A DNA stretch of 64,000 bases from Stictocephala bisonia (lineage: Eukaryota; Arthropoda; Insecta; Hemiptera; Membracidae), in the NCBI GenBank assembly GCA_035578905.1, contig JAQJVL010000802.1:124001-188000 (forward strand), written 5' to 3'. Position numbers and translations under genes: made by a program. The notes beneath the pieces were generated by a model. It worked only from the letters and a program-made list of their open reading frames with translations. It ran no database searches and was not told the DNA's origin. The stretch's first letter is position 1. Each line of letters starts with the position of its first letter. Positions 34,877 to 44,613 of this stretch are shown here, one piece after another.

Positions 34877-34927
34877 TTTCGCGGGAAAAAAGTATTCAGG
34901 AGTCTTGATTGGATGATTTCATCCAAT
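34877..34927 (-). promoter_or_regulatory. E2F-like site with two CCAAT boxes
   Basis: TTTCGCGGGAAA (34877-34888) is a near-palindromic E2F/DP consensus, reading TTTCCCGCG on the other strand. ATTGG (34908-34912) and CCAAT (34923-34927) follow 20-40 bases upstream relative to the minus-strand gene. E2F plus NF-Y spacing of this kind marks many S/G2 genes, consistent with a proteasome tether needed in mitosis (inference). Confidence 0.6.
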
Positions 34928-35149
34928 AGCTAAAAATGGCATATTTGTAATTATCAGCTGTTGCTTTATCAACACTGTTGTTTTTTTAAGGAGTATATAA
35001 AAAAAGTAACCAGCAGAAGGATATTTACCTTGCAGTATTATAACAACACATCAATTTAATTTCATGTTGCTATAATAATATTGTCAAAATGTATTATATC
35101 AGATTTGAATTTAATATAATAAATTACATTTTATTTATCATAAATTATA

Positions 35150-35570
35150 ACTTAAATTTGCCATAAGGGTTTGTACCATTGTCCCTCAACAACAGTTAAA
35201 TAGCACGTTCAAAATTCCCCTGGCATAGACAAAAAATTGTTATAAAGTATAATAAATGAATTTGTAATGTTATATGTATGCTAAACTAGTTTAAAGATAT
35301 TAAAGTTTAATGAAATATTTAAAACGAACGTTATTCCAAGTTCTTTAGAGACATTCAAGCGTACTCTTTATTACAGCATTGGACTAATATCTATATATAT
35401 TTAATTGTTATAATTGTTCATTTCTTGTAAGTTATATTTTTATACCATGAAGATGGCCTAAGGAGAGCCGAAACGAGTGGGCGTTTATTATAAATTAATA
35501 TAGGGCTCTTTATTAAAATTATAACTAAACTTATTATATTATTAACACTAACTTGTGAACTAGGGGTTGT
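35150..35570 (+). mobile_element. Probable Penelope-like pseudo-LTR remnant
   Basis: The word TGAAGATGGCC...GAGCCGAAACGAGTGG at 35450-35480 is the kind of GAAACG-ended fold found in Penelope-like pseudo-LTRs, and it is followed by GGGCTCTTTATTAAAATTAT. No coding part is present. It could instead belong to another retroelement with the same motif. Confidence 0.35.
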
Positions 35571-38052
35571 TAACTTGTTATGTTCCTGGTTGGTATTTTT
35601 TTAGGCAAAGTTGCCTTAATTCATTCGCAAAACTCATAATTATATTATTAATTACATTACGTATATATAATCTAGCTGACAAAAATAAGTAATAGTTTTT
35701 TACGACGTACAAAAATTGAATTTCCAATTATTAATAAAAATTATTGATTTTTTTCCTAAGATTTATAATCTAAAAAATATTTGATTTTATGACAATACTT
35801 AAGTACGACTCTTATTAGTTTTTAGTGTATCATATGGGAACACACTGGAGCGATTCAATTTTTTTTCAATGCATTTACATTCTGTACAACTTGTAAATAT
35901 TGTTGACTTTGTAAAAGTTAGTTGACTTTTTTATTGGTTGTAATTAATACCAATACATATTATGCTAATTAGTAGTTTTATTATCATGAGTGAATTATAT
36001 TTTCATACTATTCGTGTTTTAAGAATGTTAAGTTCAATATATTTATGTATAATGTAAATTTATTTTTATTCACAACAATTACTACAGGTATACTCTGTAA
36101 TTTTCATTTCAATCCGGTTTATAAACGGGTTTACTTTATTGTAAAATTCACATTAAGTTAAAATTGTCCGATCGACTTATTTTATATTAAATTTGTAATT
36201 AGTAAACAAAGTACTTCCCAATTAAACACTAAAAAGTGTTATATTCGTGCTAAAAAATAAATTTGTAACTTCCTAAATTCTTCCCAACTGTGAGTCACCG
36301 GATGTAAAAATTAGAGGAGGGCTGAGGCGTTTTGGCGTGCGTCGTTGCCAATGTCTATTCTCCTGTTTAGCCCGCAAACCTCAGAGGTAAAGCTAGAAAG
36401 ACTGGATTAATTTTCTCGTTTTGAATCACGTGAAAAGTATAACCGTTATACTCTTTTACAGACCTGTCAACTTTGAGATTTATCAATGCGGGAGGTTTCC
36501 CAGATTAGATGGGAAGAAATGCGTGAGAACAGAAAAACATCCAAAAAGGTCATAACATAAAAATTATTACGTCATGAGTACCACAATAAACGATCAGTTA
36601 ATAAAAAAAGTCGCTACCCCAGTTTCATGAACTAATTCTTTGTTAAATATACACCAAAACAGCATCACAAACTTAATTGCGTGAGTTATAAAAATAGTAG
36701 GTTTCTTGCATGACCTGCGTTTTCAATATTGCGTTCAACGTTTTAGAAAAGTACCCCCTCTCTGTGTCGCTTCTATTAACCTCTCCTCAAGGTCACGCGT
36801 ACCTTAAGCTGGGCTAACTGACATTGGTAAATTACCAATATTTATCAAGAGTTGTCTGAAACAATTAAATAATTTATTAAAATTAATAAATTTAAAATAT
36901 TTCAAACATTTGTTGAAAGTAATTTGTTTTTATAGTTTACAACAGTTTTTCTTTTTTTTAATAAATAATGTCTAAAACCTGCCCCGCTTAAACCTCATTA
37001 AAGTTCCTGACCCATCCTGATACATGATTATGACGAACGGCGGCAACGTTGGATGACAATTCTTAAGCTGGATGACGATTCTTCAGCACCGGCGGCAACG
37101 TTGAAATCCTGCAATATGTCAGATGGATGGAATCTCAAATACTCGATTACTTGAATAAGTAATTAAATTCAATTTGTTTGGAAATTATAATGTGTAAAAT
37201 AATTTTGTTGAATAAAACTTTGTTATATTTTATTCTATATTCTTACGATTATAGAGAAAAATATATTTGATAAACTTAAATATAAATCAATTTTGTCAAA
37301 TTTATTTAAAATGAACTAAATTAAATTCAGTTCATACAGTATAACAGATTGGGGATGAACTGCTTTTGCTATCCACAAGACTGTTTTCGGAGTAATTTTT
37401 TTCTGTCTGGATTGGATTGACATGACACTCATGACAGTCATATCAATCGAGTATTAAGGCAGAATGGGAGAAATGGTTGGATTGTTGGGTTTCGTATTTA
37501 GTTCATTTATTTAAATCTCTTTGTTTTATGTTGCATTATCGTTTTACTGTAGGCATATCTGGTTGTAAGCTTGTGTTTTGGAATTTGAGTGAGAAAACAA
37601 CTCAAGGCAGGTTGCAATAAGTCAATGTAAGGTTTATTTTTAATGTTTCTTTTTGACACTAAATAAAATGAAGTTACTTTTATTATTGACATAATAATCA
37701 AAGGGTGGCTTCTACTCATAAACTTTTTAGTTAGTTGTTATCAGTTATATTATTATTTTCAATATTAATTAAAGATAGGCCCTAACATACAGATAGACCT
37801 ACTTAAATATATACAAACATTGGTCTCCTTACAAATACATTTCCTATTTACAATTTCATATGTTATTATGAATTATCTCTACTAATCCTAGGCTCTGAAA
37901 ACTACCAATTCAACAAACACAACTGATTAGCCTAATCCTAAAAATGCATGTAAATGGGGTATTTTGGGTGTTGTATATGGTTTAAAATTAGACTTTGGTG
38001 TGAAAATTTCAAGAATGTTAAATGTTGTCATTGTGAAAACAAATATTATAGG
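35571..38052. other. No gene recognised between the divergent genes
   Basis: AT-rich. GPATCH2-like exon 1 should lie somewhere between the Cut8-like promoter and 44.15 kb, but no frame resembling the family N-terminus (MEELVHDL) was found. GGCGGCAACGTTG occurs twice at 37040-37092, meaning unknown. Confidence 0.35.
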
Positions 38053-38117
38053 TTACCTTCGTTTCCAATATGAATCAAATCCAATATTGATACATTTTGG
38101 ATTGGAAACGAAGGTAA
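38053..38117. mobile_element. Snap-back mini-element (17-bp arms)
   Basis: TTACCTTCGTTTCCAAT at 38053-38069 is perfectly inverted at 38101-38117, with CCAATAT/ATATTGG-type inner symmetry. Too short for more than a MITE or deletion derivative. Confidence 0.6.
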
Positions 38118-38489
38118 TATAAACATATTTTAGTTATTCATAATCCAGGGGTTAGTCATGAACTATTTTAATGGAAACAAATTGTTAGTTTTAAAATCAA
38201 CCTTACACCAGTTAAACTCAAAAACTGCTAACAATCAAATTGGCCCGTCCAGTGTAGATGGTTGAGTAGTCTGTCCCTTCATACAATAGATATACTGATT
38301 TTATGAAACTTGTCATGTAGGCTAAATTTATTCAGCAATATTTACAGACCAATTTTTTTTTGTTATTAAATTCATTTTATTGACCCAAATAAGAACATAA
38401 ATCACATTTTCAAAACAACCTCAAACGGTTTTGCTTAAAATTATCAGTTTATTTATTTTCTATAAATGCCTATTAATATGCCGGCAACT

Positions 38490-39260
38490 ATGTATGCATT
38501 TTCTTGCCAACTCTGAAAATACAATTTCTTGTTGAAAAAGTTATGAAATATGAGTATATATCTTGAGGAGTTTGATTTCATCCGCGGAAAACTCGTTTTT
38601 TACAGAAAAATCGAAAACTAGTTTTTTATCTGATAGTGAAAAAACCAATTTTTTTCAAAAATTGTTATTTTTCAAACACTCTTCATTTCTCGTGTTTTTT
38701 TATGCTGAACACAAATATATAACTGGTTTTGTAGCAGAATTATTTTTCAGCTCGAAAAATGCATTTTTTACTGACATAACCTTACTTATCCTAATTGCCT
38801 ATTTTCTCAAAAAAATTCGTAATTTGCATTAAATTTTAATGGTTGGCCTCCGTGACGGCCAGGACGTCACTCCGGCGGGAATATAGGTGAATTTGTTTTT
38901 GTGATTAAGAGTTGTTGTATATAATGATTGCGTAATGGCCTCCAATCGTGATTCACCGCAATAATAGTTTTTCCGTTATATCTTGAGAAATAGTTGTAAT
39001 AGACAAAAATAGTTTTCAATTTTGTATTCAGTGCAAAAAACATCAAAATTAAAAAAGATGATTAAAATACCATTTAAATTAATGGAAATATGACAAAAAT
39101 ACTAAAGGTTGTGACATTGGTTTTTTTCAAATTTTTTGGTAAAATACGATATTTCCGCGGAATAAAAAGTATATCTCATGAAAATATAGTCAATTCTAGA
39201 CCCTTTTCAAGCAAAATTTTCCAAATTTGTTTGGTGGCAAGAAACTGCATAAATACCAAT
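38490..39260. repeat. Relic copy of the 1448-4143 element
   Basis: Shares the AACTCTGAAAATACAATTTC..TTCATCCGCGGAAAACTC segment of 1950-2060 and one ~490-bp unit, and ends in GGTGGCAAGAAACTGCATAA as at 3620-3640. Neither terminal repeat is present. Confidence 0.7.
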
Positions 39261-39322
39261 ATGCCTACATCACATTACATCCACATTGGGGAATTTTTCT
39301 TAGACAGGTGACACATTATTAA

Positions 39323-39982
39323 CCCTTTGACGCGGTAATTTATGTGTGCGCCTCAACCCTGTACGCGGTACTTTTTTTAACAATCCGCTGAAAAAATGCA
39401 TACGTTTTGAAAAACCTTTATATTTTCGCTTATTATTATCACATCATAATAATTTTGGTACTAAATGATGTTTGGTGTAGATTGAAGTTGAGCAAAATCA
39501 ACATTGTCACTATCACTTTCTCCAGAAAGGGAAGAATTGTCCATCCAGCGATCAATCTCACTATCCCGAGTTGTCATTTTAGTCACTAAAACTACACTAA
39601 TAACACACAACACACGATAAAAACATTTATTTATTCAATCCACTTATAATAAAATAATAAACTAGCTAAACAACACGTTACGATAAACAACAACAACACA
39701 CTTTGTTTACACCGGCCGCCATTACTGCAGACAGCTGTGAATGACCTGTTGAATATCGTCTCCTTACAGTAAAAATCAATATTGTTCCACAATCCAACGT
39801 TAGGAATACGATCATTGTAATGTCATAAACGTACTGCAGGATTTCCCAATTCGTAAGAGTTCGTTATTGAGTCGCTAGGTAGCAACACTCGTCGGGATAA
39901 CCGTGCACGTTATATTAACGTCAAACCACATACAGAGGTCATTGGACGGCGCGTTAATATAACGTCAAACCACGGCAAGGGC
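39323..39982 (-). mobile_element. PiggyBac-type MITE with residual transposase start
   Basis: TTAA borders at 39319-39322 and 39983-39986. Termini CCCTTTGACGCGG and (inverted) GCCCTTGCCGTGG are related but diverged. TATTAACGTCAAACCAC is repeated near the right end. A 38-codon minus-strand frame remains inside. Confidence 0.65.
39461..39577 (-). pseudogene. Truncated piggyBac transposase N-terminus
   Basis: MTTRDSEIDRWMDNSSLSGE followed by SDSDNVDFAQLQSTPNII and stop. The short acidic, serine-rich start resembles the N-termini of piggyBac transposases, for example those at 44910 and 61271. It has no catalytic domain and survives only because it lies close to the promoter end of the MITE. Confidence 0.5.
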
Positions 39983-39986
39983 TTAA

Positions 39987-41224
39987 TAATGATACAGACA
40001 TTAGTAAAAACAAATTTATCATTACAAATTATATATTTGTAGGCCTATCTCATATACTCAAAAATACATCTAGAAGATGTAAAAGGCTTTTTCTTTTAAA
40101 TATTTTAAAACCTCTTTCTTAAATTTATCTAGGGGTTTTAAAGTTTTTCAGGTAGTTTGTTAAAGCTTATATCTAAATACCATTGTAGAACAGAGATTCA
40201 TAAAAAAGATGTGTTATGGTTTGGTATTTGTATTTGAGAACTATGTTTAGTTGGGTAGTTATGTGTTGCACTAATGGTGTTAAAAACAGTACTATGTGAT
40301 ACTTAAGACAAAAAGTAGTGTATGGAGAAGATAAACTGATGGGAACAAGTATCTTTGACAAGTTAAGTCAACAAGATAAAGTATTTGAAAAGTTCTGCCA
40401 TTGTTTTAAGAATCCTTTTTTGAGGGTAAAAATAGCTTTAATACTAGAAGAACCACCCAAGAAGACAATACCATGAGTCATACATGTGAGTAGGCATATG
40501 CGTAATAAACCATCCTCAGGGTCGTCCTATCAACGATATTTACCCTTACCGGGCTATTTACGGATATAACCGTATAAGTTTTTGCTGTAGTGGATGAAAT
40601 ATGGATATATACCGTGTCAATTTACAGAGATGCGGGCGTTTGACGGATATTTCTGTATAATTGAACATTTTTACAGCTAATACAATTTGATTGTCATATT
40701 TCAGGTTTGCTTATGTATTTAATTAGTTTTTAAACGACATATGGACGGACATTATAACCTCTACTACAGGTGTGACGGCCGGCAGTCAGCTGCTTATACT
40801 GTAGCAGCCACCAGTTAATAACAAATATATTTTTATTATTCCTTTAAAGGTTATTTTATTCATAACTCTCATAATTTACTCATATACTACGTATTTACTA
40901 CATAGCAATCAATTATAGACAATAGACATGTTATTCTTTTGTTTCCGGATTATTACTGATATATCTGTCTCATATTATTTTGCTATAAAACATAAGAAAA
41001 AATTATTTTCATATAAAACTCAGTGTTTTTCTTACTAATTTTTTTATTTATAGCCTACTGGTGCTAAAAAACATACTAGTTAAAGAAAATATTTTTTTAC
41101 GCCAATACCCAAATAAATGTGCATTATGCATAGTATAATTCAGCCTGATAAGTGTTAAAAAGATATGTAAGATTATGTAAAAAACCTGAGATAACTTATT
41201 CTGGAGTTGTCTGATGTGTTTATA
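39987..41224. other. No gene recognised
   Basis: AT-rich. Around 40530-40700, GGATATAACCGTATAAG, GGATATATACCGTGTCA and GGATATTTCTGTATAA form a loose repeat. No coding frame. Confidence 0.4.
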
Positions 41225-41460
41225 CCATCATCATCAACATCATCTGATCAGCATCTCCAGTCTCCCGGGTGTGCTAACAAGCCTCTTCCATCTGTCCCTG
41301 TCTAAGAATAATTGTCTCTCCTCCGCCTGTTAATTGCTTGTCCCTTTCAGGAATAGGTCTTCTTTTACCAAATCCATCCATCTCGTCCGTGGTCTTCCGA
41401 CTTTTCTCTTCCCTACTATTTCGTTTTCAAGCCAGGTTTTGTGTTTATACCATGTTTAGG
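41225..41460 (-). pseudogene. RTE-type LINE C-terminus fragment
   Basis: The minus strand reads GKRKVGRPRTRWMDLVKEDL, FLKGTSN, a stop, then QAEERQLFLDRDRWKRLVST. The GRPRTRW.D.....DR.RW..LV pattern closes many RTE/CR1-like reverse transcriptase proteins. A related fragment is at 58828-59095. Confidence 0.6.
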
Positions 41461-41507
41461 ATTTATTTACTGCAGCCCCGAAAAGTTGACAGTGGTAGAC
41501 AATTTAT

Positions 41508-41602
41508 TAATGGAGTTCAGTGTGCAGCCCTAAAGATTTGCTCAGTAAATAAAAATTTACTAGTTAAAAAAAAAATTTGGGGCTGCACACTGAACTCCAT
41601 TA
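41508..41602. mobile_element. Snap-back mini-element (about 25-bp arms)
   Basis: TAATGGAGTTCAGTGTGCAG (41508-41527) and its inverse (41583-41602) flank a 50-base AT loop. The arms are near-perfect. Confidence 0.7.
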
Positions 41603-42336
41603 CTAGTTTCAAAAATGTGCTTTTCCAGATTATACTCTAATTGTAGTTCCTTTGCTAAATCATAATTTCAATTTTCATAATAAAAGAAGTAAGACTCAAG
41701 TACTATTCTTGATAAATATGTAATAGAGACATTTTATTTTTGTGTACAGTAGTTAAACTATTATCCACCGTACGTATACAGGTGGATGAGCGGGTCAATA
41801 CCAACATACTTTATATACATATACATAACTTATATGGTTTGGTGGATGGCCACCAAATCAGGCCATGCCATGAAGTTGCGGACTTAGGATTAAATATTTG
41901 CATAAAGTATAACAGTATATTTTTACTCTTAAATATTCCTTTGCTTCTAACATGTTAAGAGCAAAGAATTTTAACAGGCATTTAATAGTGCAAACTATTA
42001 TTTGTTTTTGATATGTTTATAAATGAGGTATTGAGTTGTATAATATTTCGAGATTATACCTTTCTAAACAAAACGAGTTGTTGGGGAAAACAACTGATTC
42101 TGACTGATATATTGATCTTAACTCAATTAATTTTTTAACATTGATGATACGATATACCATTTAGTTATTGTAATCTTAAATCTATATCTATAAAAGGCAA
42201 AGCCCTCACTGACTTACTCATCACAAATTCTCCAAATTCCCATGTAGGTAGAGAGCTGAAATGTTGTATACTGTGTCTTTAGGTCGTATATAGGACAACT
42301 TAAGTATTTTCATCTTGATAAAATACTCCTAAGGGG

Positions 42337-42410
42337 TAGAAATTTATTTATTTATTCATAAGACGCCGATCGTCAAGATATGAGCGAATATGGATTTCGA
42401 TTGAGTGTGG
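42337..42410. repeat. GATCGGCGTCTTA-family 3' end
   Basis: TTTATTTATTTATTCATAAGACGCCGATCG, then TATGGATTTCGATTGAGTGT; the same words occur at 5575-5635. Retroposon tail in minus orientation. Confidence 0.5.
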
Positions 42411-42661
42411 CCCTGAAAGATTGTACCGTAAGGATAACATTGGGTTGATTTTATTAAATTAATAACAGCTGTTTTGTTAGTAAATAAACATTTTTTTATA
42501 TGTTTGACATATTCCTTGATGCATTAAGAGTTTAATCTTCAGATGTTAAACAAAAACAAATGAAACTAACATGTTTGAAATAAGCTATGTAATACTATTG
42601 GTATACTAACAAATATGTAGCAAAGCAAGTAGTGGGAGTGAGATATTTTAAATAAATTTAA

Positions 42662-43541
42662 CCCTTTCGCTTCCAACGTCCGTTATGTGGTATTTGCGAA
42701 GACTTCCAAGGTCCTTTTTGGTGAAAATGCATTGTTTTAAGAAATATGCTATATATTTTTTATTTATAAATGGAATTGAATGATTTTTTTTTTTTTTTTT
42801 CATTAATTCTCTATAAATATAATTGATAAAGTAATATTTATTAGTTAAAAAATGTTTATTTATATGTATATACATGTATAAATAATTTTTAATTTTTTTT
42901 ATTTTTGTAGTTTGAACTAACCTACAGTGCACAAAAAAAATCTTAGAACATTTTCAAGATATACATTTTAAAGATAATCTTGTTGCTAACATGCTTACAA
43001 ATTTGTATGGTCTTACCTTTAAAAATGTCTGAGTTGTAGAATTTTTTTTTTTGAACATGTTGTTTGGAATTTTTGCCCAATTTCAACACTAATGGGCGAT
43101 CGTTCTCGTTTTCGTCTACCGTTACTCATATTTACACTTCGATATAAACACTAAACAAACTATAAAGAAGCAAATACTAATTATGAAATAAATAAAACAC
43201 TCTAAAAACAACTAAAAGTAATACGCAACACAGCTAACATCAAACGGACACATATGCTAAAGGTTAGCAGTAAACTACTGATTCAGAACAACAACTCAAG
43301 TTGTAAGTCACAGACGTTCAAATTCAAAGATGCGTAAAATTAAAGTTATTATTCCAAAGACGATAAAACTTATTTCTAGTGTAACCTGTATGTTTATGCA
43401 TACGTTGCTATAGTTTCATAATAATCGGACGAATTTAAGTAACTGAAAAAAAAATTTCCGCGGACGTCCGATATATCGGACGTTGGAAGTTTTCGAAAAA
43501 AACCATGACGTCCGATATAACGGACGTCGGAAGCGAAAGGG
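42662..43541. mobile_element. PiggyBac-type MITE, 880 bp
   Basis: TTAA at 42658-42661 and 43542-43545. The 21-bp termini begin CCCTTTCGCTTCC at both ends and differ at one position. The right subterminal region holds two near-palindromes, ACGTCCGATATATCGGACGT and ACGTCCGATATAACGGACGT. A residual 36-codon minus frame is at 43019-43129. The good termini suggest it was mobilised by a related transposase not seen here. Confidence 0.85.
43019..43129 (-). pseudogene. Residual piggyBac N-terminal frame
   Basis: MSNGRRKRERSPISVEIGQK, then FQTTCSKKKILQLRHF and stop. It is basic rather than acidic, so the link to piggyBac is by position inside the MITE only. Confidence 0.3.
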
Positions 43542-44156
43542 TTAATATTGCACAGTTAATCTCTATTTATTTTACACAGTTAATCTCTATTTATTATTAT
43601 TATTGGTAATAAAAAGTCACATGCCGAGGCCGAAGGCCGAGGTGTATCGAGCTCAGCAAATGTCGGGGTTGGCTCGCTACGCGTACAAAATAAAATTAAA
43701 ATAAATCCCCTAATACAAAATAAAAGTGAAACAAAATGTATATTTTAGTCATTATTTGAACTTTATGTATATATTCATACTAACATTTAAATTTTACTAG
43801 TATAAATTGAAAAATAAGTCATGTCTTGAAGCCTCTGGCAATGTTCAGTGATCAATTTTAAAGACACTTAAAATATAATGCATTCATTACATTAGATAGC
43901 CTCTTGTGTGAATGATACAAGGCTCCACATAGTATTAGACCTGGTTAAGTTATTTTTTAGCTCTGGATGGTTAACCGAAACACAAATGGGTTTATTTGAC
44001 AAGGAATTCTTGGAAAAAGCCTTCAAGTAAGATTGATCTTCTATATGCCAATTAAAATTTAAGATACATGTAATGTAAACTAGTCAGGCTAGATCAGGTA
44101 GATTTTTGAACAAAACATTATTGAATGGAAAAGCTTAATCAATAAGTATATTTCAG

Positions 44157-44544
44157 TAAATGCAGTAATGGATCGAGCCCTAAAGCCCTTCCCCCAAGAG
44201 ACCATCATAGAATCTCAAGCAGAGATGGATACTGCACCAATCAGTGCCCCACCAGTACACCCGGCTGTACGACGCCGACCATGGGGCTCTCGACGGCGCA
44301 CTCGTTCCACAGGCAGTTTACCATTCTTCTGGCAGAAGCTAAGTGACGATTCAAGTAGCAGTATGGGTGGAGATCCACGAGGCGATAAGGGACTATCAAG
44401 TATCCACCAGAGCGATTCTGATGATGTCCAAGACTGCTCTAACATGTTCAGCCTGCAGGACCGTCGCCATCTGACACTTGTGGGCAACATGGAATCAGAC
44501 TCTGTAAATGAAAACTTTTCCCCAATTCGACCAAGCACTAGAAG
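44157..44544 (+). CDS. GPATCH2: GPATCH2-like exon (first identified)
   Basis: Acceptor TATTTCAG, donor AG|GTTAGT, leaving phase 2. It encodes (NAV)MDRALKPFPQETIIES through RRRPWGSRRRTRSTGSLPFF, a Ser-Asp-rich middle (SDDSSSSMGGD...HQSDSDDVQD) and FSPIRPSTRR. The basic, Ser/Asp-rich layout and the following RKRKFKRMAVD match the N-terminal third of GPATCH2. The family N-terminus is not in this exon. Either ATG 44168 is the start or, more likely, an upstream exon supplies it. GPATCH2 is a nuclear protein reported to bind the DEAH helicase Prp43/DHX15. Confidence 0.7.
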
Positions 44545-44613
44545 GTTAGTGAAACCCTATAATTAACAATTGTTAATTATTAAATTACACTAAGGAAATC
44601 CGTTCAAAGTTAA

